A DNA stretch of 64,000 bases from Opitutia bacterium Tous-C4FEB (GTDB lineage Bacteria > Verrucomicrobiota > Verrucomicrobiia > Opitutales > Opitutaceae): the NCBI GenBank assembly GCA_002304445.1, contig NEVA01000001.1:124001-188000 (forward strand), read 5' to 3'. Both the position numbers and the translations under genes were made by a program. Position 1 is the stretch's first letter. Every line of letters starts with the position of its first letter. The notes under the pieces were generated by a model, which was given only the letters and a program-made list of their open reading frames with translations, made no database searches and had not been told where the DNA came from. This document shows, piece after piece, positions 17,429 to 26,094 of this stretch.

Positions 17429-19704
17429 AATCCTTCCGAGTTCTTCTGGCCGCGCTCGCCACCACCGCTAGCTACGCGGCCGGAGCGGTCACCGACTTCG
17501 CGCCGCTGCGCGAAAAAATCGCCGGCCTCGGCACGTTGACCTCGCCCCCCGCCGTCCACCCCGCCGAGGGCTTCGCCGCCACCGGCACAATCAAACCTCT
17601 CTTCTTCGAGAGCCTGCCGTATCGGGGAAACTCCACCCGCGTTTTCGCGTGGCTCGGTCTGCCCGCCGGGCGCCCGGCAAAAGTCCCCGGTGTCGTCCTC
17701 GTGCACGGCGGCGGCGGCACGGCGTTCAAGGAATGGGTGCAGAAATGGAACGATCAGGGCTTCGCCGCGATCTCCATCGCGGTCGAAGGCCAAACCGATG
17801 AACGCATCGCCAACGCGCCGCCGGGCGCCCAATGGAAACGCCACGCCGCCGCCGGACCCGTGCGCACCGGCATCTACGGCGACTCCGCCGAGCCGCTCAC
17901 CGATCAGTGGATGTATCACGCTGTCGCCGCCACGGTTCTCGCCAACTCCTTGCTCCGCTCGTTACCCGAAGTGGACGCCACACACGTCGGCATTTGCGGC
18001 ATCTCATGGGGCGGTATCATTACCTCGACCGTCGTCGGGATCGATCCGCGTTTCGCCTTCGGCATCCCGATTTATGGCTGCGGTGCGCTCAATCGCATTC
18101 CCAACCAATACGGCCGCGCGCTCGGCGATCTCGCGCTCTATCGCGAAGTCTGGGAACCATTGATCCGCCTGCCTCGCGCCACGATGCCGCTGCTCTGGCT
18201 CACCGGTCCGCGCGATGCGCACTTCCCCCTCGACGCGCAGCAAACCAGCTACCGTACCGCCTCCGGCCCGCGCCTGGTTTCAATTCCCTTCGACATGAAG
18301 CACGGCCACCCGCCGGGTTGGAATCCGCCCGACAGCTACGCCTTCGCGAAGTCCGTCGTCGAAACCGGCCGCCCTTGGGCCCGCGAGGTGTCGCAGGAAA
18401 GCCATGACGCTACCGCCCGGGTCACCTTCGAAGTCACTCGCCAGGTAAGCGCGGCGACCCTCGTTTTCAAACGCGCGACCGACTGGGAGAAACTCCCGGC
18501 TCAACTCGAAACCGCGTCCGGTCGCGTCACCGCCACCGCGATTGTTCCCGCCGGCGCCACCGCCTACTTCTTCAACCTCAACGCCGACGGCTTAACGCTC
18601 AGCTCCGAACTCCAGACCATCAATCCTGCCGCTCCGCCTCGCGTGACCGCCCCGAACCGCGGTTTCTCTTGGGACCGCGTCCCGCTCAATCTTCATTTCG
18701 GAAAACGCAACGCCAGCCTCACCGACGACGAGATCGATTTCATCGCACGTCGCAGCGCGTTGATCGCCCTCGAGAAAAGCCACGGCGTCACCCCCCACGG
18801 CAGCACCGAGGCCGGCATCGCGGACTCCGCGCGGCGGATCACGCAGCGCAACCCGGACGCCAAAGTTCTCTTCTACCTCAACGCCTTCATCAACTGGCCC
18901 GGCTACGATGCCTTCAAAACCTACCGCCCCGAGTGGACGCTCCGCACCGCGGGCGGCGAGATCGTGACCCACCCCTCCGGCACGCCGCGCCCCGATCCCT
19001 CCAACGCCGAATTCCGCGAGTGGTGGTCCGAAGTGGTGGCCACGGCCAACCGCTCCGCCCCGCTGGGCGGCGTCTTTGTCGATGCGCTGCCGCAGGCACT
19101 TTCTCCCGGCCTCGCCAAACAGGTCGGCGATGCCAAAGCCCGCGCCATCGTCGCCGGCCTGCGCGAGATGCTCGCGCTCACGAAACGCAAACTCGGCCCC
19201 GACCGCCTTGTCCTCGCGAACGGACTGCGCACGACGGATTTTCGCGAGATCCTCGATTGGGAGGGCATCGACGGCGTGATGATCGAACACTTCGGCGCGT
19301 TCAAAACCGACTCGCCCACCGACATCAAAGCCGATCTCGAGTCCATCGCGCTCGCCGCCGCCAAAGGAAAGTTCGTCGTGATCAAGGGCTGGCCCGGTTT
19401 CAACTGGCTGGACAAAGAAATGATGCAGCGCCCCTACGCCGAACTCCTCCAACTCGCGCGCGAGCGCCTCACGTTTCCACTCGCCTGCTTCCTCGTCGCC
19501 GCGCAGCCCGGCTCGCAGTTTTGCTACTCGTGGGGCTACCGCGAAGAGCACGGGATGCTCGATGCCTACCCCGAATTCGACCGCCCGCTTGGCCCGCCCC
19601 AAGCCGACGCAAAATGGGTCGGCCTCACCGCCACCCGCGAATTCGCCCACGCCTCCGTCTGGGTCGACCTCACGACCAAGCAAGCCCGCATCGACTGGCG
19701 CTGA
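17425..19704 (+). CDS. Esterase fused to a GHL15-like putative glycoside hydrolase
   Basis: A 759-aa two-domain secreted protein. The N-terminal half is an acetyl-xylan-esterase/dienelactone-hydrolase-like alpha/beta hydrolase with VVLVHGGGGTAFKEW, the nucleophile Ser194 in GISWGG, Asp264 in GPRDAHFP and His293 or His295 in MKHGHPPGW. After a linker, residues about 413-759 match the putative TIM-barrel glycosidase family GHL15: VLFYLNAFINWPGYDAF, GGVFVDALPQ, VLANGL and GVMIEHFGAF give the expected acidic residues at strand ends. Signal peptide about 1-20. It overlaps the GH29 gene by 4 bp. A combined de-acylation and glycoside-cleavage role is inferred; the glycosidase activity is unproven for this family. 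Confidence 0.85.
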   Translation: MKSFRVLLAALATTASYAAGAVTDFAPLREKIAGLGTLTSPPAVHPAEGFAATGTIKPLFFESLPYRGNSTRVFAWLGLPAGRPAKVPGVVLVHGGGGTAFKEWVQKWNDQGFAAISIAVEGQTDERIANAPPGAQWKRHAAAGPVRTGIYGDSAEPLTDQWMYHAVAATVLANSLLRSLPEVDATHVGICGISWGGIITSTVVGIDPRFAFGIPIYGCGALNRIPNQYGRALGDLALYREVWEPLIRLPRATMPLLWLTGPRDAHFPLDAQQTSYRTASGPRLVSIPFDMKHGHPPGWNPPDSYAFAKSVVETGRPWAREVSQESHDATARVTFEVTRQVSAATLVFKRATDWEKLPAQLETASGRVTATAIVPAGATAYFFNLNADGLTLSSELQTINPAAPPRVTAPNRGFSWDRVPLNLHFGKRNASLTDDEIDFIARRSALIALEKSHGVTPHGSTEAGIADSARRITQRNPDAKVLFYLNAFINWPGYDAFKTYRPEWTLRTAGGEIVTHPSGTPRPDPSNAEFREWWSEVVATANRSAPLGGVFVDALPQALSPGLAKQVGDAKARAIVAGLREMLALTKRKLGPDRLVLANGLRTTDFREILDWEGIDGVMIEHFGAFKTDSPTDIKADLESIALAAAKGKFVVIKGWPGFNWLDKEMMQRPYAELLQLARERLTFPLACFLVAAQPGSQFCYSWGYREEHGMLDAYPEFDRPLGPPQADAKWVGLTATREFAHASVWVDLTTKQARIDWR

Positions 19705-19726
19705 TCGCCTGTTACCGCTGTTTTCT

Positions 19727-21268
19727 ATGTTCCCCATTCGCCCACTGTTTTTTACCTTCCTCTCTCTCGTTCTCTTACTCCCCGCCGCTACGGCGGAATC
19801 ACGCCGGCCCAACATTCTCTTCATCATCGTCGACGACCAGTCGCCGTTCGACCTAAAGGCCTATAATCCGGAGTCGGCGCTGCGCTCCCCCAACCTCGAT
19901 CGCCTCGCCGCCCAGGGCATAGTGCTCGACGGTGCGTATCACATGGGTTCGTTCGTAGGCGGCGTTTGCACGCCGTCGCGCCACATGATCATGAGCGGTC
20001 GCTCCGTCTGGCACCTGCCGATCGGTCCGGGCGCCGATGCCCATTGCCCGCCCAACCTCGAACAGAGCACGATGCCCGCCGTCTTCAACCGCGCCGGTTA
20101 CGACACCATGCGCACGTGCAAGATGGGCAACAGCTACGAGGCGGCCAACAAGCTCTTCACCATCCGCAAGGACGCCACCAAGCGCGGTGGCACCGACGAG
20201 ACCGGCAGCGCCTGGCACGGCGAACAGGTTCTCGCCTATCTCCAGAACCGCGAAGCCACACAGGACCGCGATCCCTTCCTCATCTTTTTTGGCTTCTCCC
20301 ACCCGCACGACACCCGCGACGGCAAGCCCGACCTCCTCGCGAACTACGGTGCAACGAACCACACGGACAAAACCCAGCCGCCGCCCGCGCACCCGAAGCA
20401 GCCGGCGCTGCCCGAAAACTACCTGCCCGCGCATCCCTTTCAACACGGCCATCCCGGTCTCCGTGACGAGGTGGCGGTGAGCGGCGTCTGGGAGCGCCGC
20501 GACGAGCGCACGATCCGCAACGAAATCGGCCGCCAGTTCGCCTGCTCTGAAGCCATCGACACCGAGATCGGCCGCGTCCTCGCAAAGCTCGAAGCCATTG
20601 GTGAGCTCGACAACACCTACATCATCTACACCGCCGACCACGGCATGGCGATCGGCCGCCACGGCCTGCAGGGAAAACAAAATCTCTACGAGCACACCTG
20701 GCGCGTCCCCTTCATCGCCAAAGGTCCAGGCATCAAACCCGGCACGCGCGCCGCCGGCAACGCCTACCTGCTCGACGTACTCGCCACCCTTTGCGATTTC
20801 GCCGGCATCACCGCGCCCGCGAGCAACGAAGGCCTGAGTCTCCGACCCGTGCTCGAGAGCAAGAAACCCGTCGTGCGCGAGACGCTCTACGGCGTCTACA
20901 ACGGCGGCACCAAGCCCGGCATGCGCAGCGTAAAGTACGGCGACTGGAAGCTGGTGAAGTTCGACGTGATGGACGGCAGCGTGCGCGAAACCCAGCTCTT
21001 CAATCTCCGGGAAAATCCGCACGAATTTCTCGAGCAGCACCACGACCCCGCGGTCGTCGCGCTCACCGGCGTCAAACCCGCCGCGCACCAGCGCAACCTC
21101 GCCGCCGACCCGCGCCACGCCGCGAAGCTCGCTGAGCTGGAGGCCTTGCTCCTCGCCGAGATGCGCCGCCTCGACGACCCGTGGCGCCTCTGGAACCAAC
21201 CCCAAGACGGCCTGACCCCACCACGTCAGGCCCCTGCTTCCCAGGGGAAGAAAAGCGCGCCAAACTGA
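19727..21268 (+). CDS. S1 family sulfatase with a KMGN in place of GKWH
   Basis: A 513-aa secreted sulfatase. Signal peptide about 1-23; DD pair in IIVDDQSPFDLKAYN (36-37); nucleophile Cys81 in VCTPSRHMIMSGR. The usual GKWH motif is replaced by TCKMGNSYEAANKLF (Lys132 kept, His lost), and the metal site near the C-terminus is YTADHGMAIGRHGLQGKQN. This pattern resembles the choline-sulfatase/iduronate-sulfatase side of the S1 family more than the arylsulfatase A side. The frame is open 55 codons upstream but those residues are low-complexity Pro/Ser, so ATG at 19727, 22 bp after the esterase gene, is chosen. Its last 20 codons contain two stem-loops. Confidence 0.9.
   Translation: MFPIRPLFFTFLSLVLLLPAATAESRRPNILFIIVDDQSPFDLKAYNPESALRSPNLDRLAAQGIVLDGAYHMGSFVGGVCTPSRHMIMSGRSVWHLPIGPGADAHCPPNLEQSTMPAVFNRAGYDTMRTCKMGNSYEAANKLFTIRKDATKRGGTDETGSAWHGEQVLAYLQNREATQDRDPFLIFFGFSHPHDTRDGKPDLLANYGATNHTDKTQPPPAHPKQPALPENYLPAHPFQHGHPGLRDEVAVSGVWERRDERTIRNEIGRQFACSEAIDTEIGRVLAKLEAIGELDNTYIIYTADHGMAIGRHGLQGKQNLYEHTWRVPFIAKGPGIKPGTRAAGNAYLLDVLATLCDFAGITAPASNEGLSLRPVLESKKPVVRETLYGVYNGGTKPGMRSVKYGDWKLVKFDVMDGSVRETQLFNLRENPHEFLEQHHDPAVVALTGVKPAAHQRNLAADPRHAAKLAELEALLLAEMRRLDDPWRLWNQPQDGLTPPRQAPASQGKKSAPN
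21209..21250 (+). repeat. Two stem-loops in the 3' end of the sulfatase gene
   Basis: GGCCTGAC (21209-21216) pairs with GTCAGGCC (21225-21232) across an 8-nt loop. Immediately after, CCCCTG (21231-21236) pairs with CAGGGG (21242-21247), or alternatively CTTCCC with GGGAAG (21237-21250). All lie in the coding sequence before the stop at 21268 and before the next receptor gene at 21316. They may be an mRNA-processing or attenuation structure. No T-tract follows. Confidence 0.45.
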
Positions 21269-21315
21269 TTCTCGCAGGCGTCCTCGCTCCGGCCTCAACC
21301 TTCCCACCCTCCCCC

Positions 21316-24300
21316 ATGCCCCTACCGCGCCCTCTTCGCTCCCTCTCTCTTTCCCTCCTGCTCTCCTTCTCAGCCGTCGCCGCGACCGTCTCCGTCGGCT
21401 CGGCGCAGACCTCCGCCAACGCCACCGGCTCGATCTCCGGTCGGGTCTTGGCTGCTGGCACGGATAGTTTCCTGAAACGCGTCCGCGTCACCGTCGAAGG
21501 TACCTCGCTCGAAACCTTCACCGATGCCGCGGGTGCCTACCGCATCGAAAGCGTTCCCGTCGGCACGGCGCGGGTAAAATTGTTCTACACCGGCATGACG
21601 CCCGTCACCGCTTCCGTCGCCGTCGCCGCCGGGCAATCCGCCCTCCACGACGTCACGCTCACAGCCGTCGGACAGAGCGACCCCACAGCGGACCGCGTGA
21701 AGCTCGCTATATTCCTCGTATCCACCTCCAAGGAAATGGAGGCCTCCGCCATCGCCATCAACGAGCAGCGTTTCGCCTCCAACCTAAAGACCGTCGTGGC
21801 CACCGATGAGTTCGGCACCGTCGCCGAAGGGCACGTGGGCGAATTTTTGAAATTCCTGCCCGGCGTCACGATGGACTACGCCGGAGGCAACGCCCGCGAG
21901 ATCTCCATCAACGGCGCGCCCGCCGACAACGTCCCCGTGACGCTCGACGGCTTCAGCCTCGCTACCGCGATCAGCGGCATTTCCCGCGCCTCCGCCGTCG
22001 ACATGGTTTCCATCAACGGCATCTCGCGCGTCGAGGTTTCCTTCTCGCCGACCCCCGACACCTCCGGCGCAGCCCTCGCAGGCTCGGTAAACATGATTCC
22101 ACGCAGCGCCTTCGAGCGCTCGCGACCCGTCTTCAACGGCAGCATCTACGCGATGATGCGCGACCATCGCAAGGAGCTCCACGCCACCCCCGGTCCGCGC
22201 GAGGATCGCCGGACCAAGGCGCCCCCAGGCTTCGACTTCTCGTGGGTGGTGCCGATAAACAAGCGCTTCGGCTTCACGCTTTCAGGTGGCCGCACGAGCC
22301 AGTTCGCTGGCCAAGACCAGGTCACCAACACGTGGCGCGGCGCCGGGACGGTCACCAATGGCACCGCCTTTCCTCACACCACACCCGATCAACCCTACCT
22401 GTCCACCTTCGCCGTGCGCGGTGGCCTCAAGGAAACCACGCGCCACTCCCTCGCCGCCACGCTCGATTTCAAATTCGCTCGCTCCGACACGCTTTCGCTC
22501 TCGGTCCAAGCGTCGCGCTTCGAGGAGGATTATCTGAGCCAGACCCTCACCTTCAACGTCGGCGGCGTGCTGCCCGGAAACTTCACGCCCTTCTCGACCC
22601 GCGGCACCACGGCCTTGGGCGATCTCGTCAGTGGCAACGCCGGCGGCTACCGCAAAAACCAAACCTACATGCCCACGCTCCGCTGGCGGCACGACGGACC
22701 GGTGTGGAAAGCCGAGGCCGGCGCCGGCTATTCTCGCGCCCGCTACAACGGCGGCGACCTCGAGCGTGGCTACTTCGCCAACACCAGCGCGCGGCGCACG
22801 GGCGTGACCGTGGCCTTCGACGATATTTTCTACCTGCGGCCCAACAGCATCACCGTGACCGATAGCGCGACCGGCACCCCGCTCGATCCGTACAGCCTCA
22901 ACCACTACGCGGTGACGGGCGCCGGCAGCGGCCAACCCGAAAACAACGACCAGCAGCGCACCCTCTTCGCCAACGTGCAGCGCGACTTCCCGTGGCGCGT
23001 GCCCCTCACCCTCAAGGCCGGGCTCGACCACCGCGAAGGCGTGCGTGATCTCCGCGCGGACGACAACCGCACCTACAGTTTCGTCGGCGGAGACGGCCGC
23101 GCCAGCACCACCCCCATCGGCAGCGATGACGCGGCGGCGCCGTTCTGGGTGCCCGAGTTGTCCGAGCGCGCCCATCCTTACGGTTTCCCGCGCATCCAAT
23201 GGGTCGGCACCAACCGTCTGCTCGACTACTATCGCGCCAACCCCACCCATCTCACTTTCAACGAAAACGCCCGCTACCGCGCCGCCGTCACCAACTCCAA
23301 GCACACCAAGGAGGCCGTCTCGTCCGCGTTCCTGCGGGGTGACGTCGCATTGGTCGAGCGCCGCCTCAAACTCGTCGGTGGCCTCCGCGCCGAGCAGACC
23401 AACATCGAGGCCGACGGTCCGCTCACCGACGCCACGCGCAACTATCAGCGCGACGCCAGCGGACGAGTGCTCCGAGCCGCCAACGGCACGCCGCTTCTCC
23501 TTTTCCCCACGACGAACGCCCTCGCCGTCTCCCAGCTCACGTTTCTTGAGCGCGGCACTCAGGTCGAAAAAGAATACCTCCGCCTCTTTCCCAGCCTCAA
23601 CGCCTCCTTCAACCTCCGGGAAAATCTCATCGTCCGTGCCGCGCGTTATTCATCCGTCGGCCGGCCCAACCTGAACCAATACGCCGGCGGCCTCACCCTC
23701 CCCGACCCCGACAGCGATGCGTCCAATCCCGCCAACCGCATCGTCGTCAACAACGCTGGCATCAAGGCGTGGAGCGCGGAGACCACCAACGCGCGCTTCG
23801 AGTATTATCTCGCGGGCGTCGGCCAGATTTCCGTCGGCGGTTTTCGCCGCGACATCACGAATTTCTTCGGCGGTACCGTCTTCGACGCGACCCCCGAGTT
23901 TCTCGCCCTCTACGGCCTCGATCCCGCGATCTACGAAAAATTTGATGTCACGACCCAGTATAATCTACCCGGCAAAGTCCGCCTCACCGGCGTCGACTTC
24001 AGCTACAAACAGGCGCTCACCGGTCTGCCGTCGTGGGCGCGCGGCGTACAGGTCTTCGCCAACGCCAGTGCGCAACGCGTGACCGGCGATGACACCGCAA
24101 CCGCCAATTTCGCCGGCTACATTCCGCGCAGCGGCAGTTGGGGGGTGAGCCTCACGCGGCCAAACTACAATCTCCGCATCAACTGGAACTATCGCGGCCG
24201 CCAGCGCCGAGGCATCGTCGCCACCGGTCCGAGCATCGAACCGGGCACCTACAATTGGGGCTCCAAGCGCCTCTACATCGACGTCTCCGCCGAATACTCG

Positions 24301-24459
24301 CTCACGCGGCGAATCGCGCTCTTCACTAATCTGCGCAACATCGGCGACGCCACCGAAGACACCGAGATTCACGGCCCAAACACGCCCGCGCACGCGCAGT
24401 TCCGCTCACGCCTCGACTTCGGGTCACTGTGGACTTTCGGCCTCAAAGGCACGTTCTGA
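21316..24459 (+). CDS. TonB-dependent receptor with N-terminal carboxypeptidase-regulatory-like domain
   Basis: A 1047-aa outer-membrane receptor. Signal peptide about 1-30 with an unusual Ser/Leu repeat (SLSLSLLLSFS, ending VGSAQT). A CarboxypepD_reg-like Ig fold follows (about 38-118, GSISGRVLAAGTD and GAYRIESVPVGTARV), as in SusC-like and OAR-type receptors. The plug domain has VGEFLKFLPGVTMDYAGG and ISRVEVSFSPTPDTSGAALA, then the barrel, ending in TFGLKGTF with a terminal Phe. ATG at 21316 is chosen because it begins the signal peptide; 45 further in-frame codons upstream look noncoding. Likely takes up oligosaccharides released by the enclosing sulfatase cluster. Confidence 0.94.
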   Translation: MPLPRPLRSLSLSLLLSFSAVAATVSVGSAQTSANATGSISGRVLAAGTDSFLKRVRVTVEGTSLETFTDAAGAYRIESVPVGTARVKLFYTGMTPVTASVAVAAGQSALHDVTLTAVGQSDPTADRVKLAIFLVSTSKEMEASAIAINEQRFASNLKTVVATDEFGTVAEGHVGEFLKFLPGVTMDYAGGNAREISINGAPADNVPVTLDGFSLATAISGISRASAVDMVSINGISRVEVSFSPTPDTSGAALAGSVNMIPRSAFERSRPVFNGSIYAMMRDHRKELHATPGPREDRRTKAPPGFDFSWVVPINKRFGFTLSGGRTSQFAGQDQVTNTWRGAGTVTNGTAFPHTTPDQPYLSTFAVRGGLKETTRHSLAATLDFKFARSDTLSLSVQASRFEEDYLSQTLTFNVGGVLPGNFTPFSTRGTTALGDLVSGNAGGYRKNQTYMPTLRWRHDGPVWKAEAGAGYSRARYNGGDLERGYFANTSARRTGVTVAFDDIFYLRPNSITVTDSATGTPLDPYSLNHYAVTGAGSGQPENNDQQRTLFANVQRDFPWRVPLTLKAGLDHREGVRDLRADDNRTYSFVGGDGRASTTPIGSDDAAAPFWVPELSERAHPYGFPRIQWVGTNRLLDYYRANPTHLTFNENARYRAAVTNSKHTKEAVSSAFLRGDVALVERRLKLVGGLRAEQTNIEADGPLTDATRNYQRDASGRVLRAANGTPLLLFPTTNALAVSQLTFLERGTQVEKEYLRLFPSLNASFNLRENLIVRAARYSSVGRPNLNQYAGGLTLPDPDSDASNPANRIVVNNAGIKAWSAETTNARFEYYLAGVGQISVGGFRRDITNFFGGTVFDATPEFLALYGLDPAIYEKFDVTTQYNLPGKVRLTGVDFSYKQALTGLPSWARGVQVFANASAQRVTGDDTATANFAGYIPRSGSWGVSLTRPNYNLRINWNYRGRQRRGIVATGPSIEPGTYNWGSKRLYIDVSAEYSLTRRIALFTNLRNIGDATEDTEIHGPNTPAHAQFRSRLDFGSLWTFGLKGTF

Positions 24460-24521
24460 GTATTCCGTCGCCCGTCGGCTTATCCCACCAATCGCCCCTG
24501 CCTCTTCATCTCACCCCACTC

Positions 24522-26048
24522 ATGAAACACCTTGTCCTCCTAGCCTCCCTGCTCGCCTGCGCCGTCACCATCCGCGCCGCCGCACCCGCCAAACCGATCG
24601 CCGGCGCCCAGCCGAACATTATTTTCATCCTCACGGACGATCAGGGGTACGGCGACATCTCAGCCCACGGAAATCCCGTCCTGAAGACGCCACACCTCGA
24701 CCGGCTCCGCGCCGAGGGCGTGCGCTTCACCGATTTTCACGTTAGCCCCACGTGCTCCCCGACCCGCAGCGCCCTTTTCACCGGCCGCCATGAATTCAAA
24801 AACGGCGTCACTCACACGGTCCTCGAGCGCGAGCGCATGACCCTCGCCGCGACCACGCTGCCGCAGGTGCTGCAGTCGGCCGGTTACACCACGGGGATTT
24901 TCGGCAAATGGCATCTCGGCGACGAAGCGGAGTATCGACCCGAGAGCCGCGGCTTCGACGAGGTCTACATCCACGGCGGCGGTGGCATCGGCCAGACCTT
25001 CCCCGGCTCCTGCGGCGATGCGCCCGGCAACACGTATTTTGATCCCGCGCTCCTCCACAACGGAAAGTTCGAGAAAACGCGGGGCTACTGCACCGACCTC
25101 TTCTACGGCCAGGCTACGCAGTGGATCGACGTCCAGCGCCGTGCAAAAAAACCCTTCTTTGCCTACATCCCGTCGAACACTCCCCACGGCCCCTACATTG
25201 CCCGCCCGGAGGACCGCGCGCTCTACGAGGGCAAGGGCCTCGAGCCCGCGACCGAAAACTTCTTCGGCATGATCCACAATATCGACCAAAACATCGGCCG
25301 GCTCCTCGCGAAACTCGACGAGTGGGGCATCGCCCAAAACACCCTCGTCATCTTCATGAACGACAACGGCGGCACCGCCGGCGTGAAGGTGTTCAACGCC
25401 GACATGCGCGGGCAAAAGGGCACCGCCTGGATCGGGGGCACGCGCGCGAATGCGTTCTGGCGCTGGCCCGGCACGCTCCAACCCGCCGATTGCGGCGTGC
25501 TCTCCGCCCACATCGATTTTTTCCCCACGCTCGCCGCGATCGCCGGAGCCAAAGTGCCGGCCGCCGTCGCGCAGTCCCAGATTGAGGGCCGTAGCCTCGT
25601 GCCCGTGCTCCAAAATCCCGCCGCGAAATTGCCCGACCGTTACCAGTTCACCCACCAGGGCCGCTGGCCGAAACTCGGCGATCCCAACGAAGCCAAATTC
25701 AAGGTCGCCGCCGTGCGCAACACGCGCTGGGCGATGGTCAGCGAGAACGGCGGCCGCACGCCCAATTGGCAGCTCTTCGACCTCAGCGTCGACTACGGTC
25801 AAAAAAACAACGTCATCGCACAGCACCCCGAAGTGGCGAAGGAGCTCGGCGCCGCGTTCGACCAGTGGTGGTCCGAGTGTCTGCCGCTCATGGTGAACGA
25901 AAAAGCGATGGGACCCGCGATCAATCCCTTCCAGGAAATCTACTACCGCCAGTTCGGCGGCAGCCCGACACCCGAAGCCCTCGCAAAGATGGACCCCAAG
26001 GGAGCTCTCACGTTTGGCCTGCCGAAAGCCGGTAAGAAAAAGAACTAA
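24522..26048 (+). CDS. S1 family sulfatase (HGGGGIGQ subgroup)
   Basis: A 508-aa secreted arylsulfatase-type enzyme. Signal peptide about 1-20; Asp39-Asp40 in FILTDDQGYGD; Cys78 in TCSPTRSALFTGR; then HEFKNGVTHTVLERERMTL, IFGKWHLGDE and a glycine-rich HGGGGIGQTFPG loop with further Cys residues (SCGD, YCTDLF). FMNDNGGTAGVKVF supplies the C-terminal metal ligands. It shares nearly all of these segments with the sulfatase at 58051-59568 and the HGGGG loop with its downstream neighbour, forming a local subfamily. It starts 62 bp after the TonB receptor, with no Shine-Dalgarno. Substrate not deducible. Confidence 0.93.
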   Translation: MKHLVLLASLLACAVTIRAAAPAKPIAGAQPNIIFILTDDQGYGDISAHGNPVLKTPHLDRLRAEGVRFTDFHVSPTCSPTRSALFTGRHEFKNGVTHTVLERERMTLAATTLPQVLQSAGYTTGIFGKWHLGDEAEYRPESRGFDEVYIHGGGGIGQTFPGSCGDAPGNTYFDPALLHNGKFEKTRGYCTDLFYGQATQWIDVQRRAKKPFFAYIPSNTPHGPYIARPEDRALYEGKGLEPATENFFGMIHNIDQNIGRLLAKLDEWGIAQNTLVIFMNDNGGTAGVKVFNADMRGQKGTAWIGGTRANAFWRWPGTLQPADCGVLSAHIDFFPTLAAIAGAKVPAAVAQSQIEGRSLVPVLQNPAAKLPDRYQFTHQGRWPKLGDPNEAKFKVAAVRNTRWAMVSENGGRTPNWQLFDLSVDYGQKNNVIAQHPEVAKELGAAFDQWWSECLPLMVNEKAMGPAINPFQEIYYRQFGGSPTPEALAKMDPKGALTFGLPKAGKKKN

Positions 26049-26094
26049 ACCGCCCCGGCCGAAAGCGCGAACACCCGTTGCTCCCATTTTCCCC

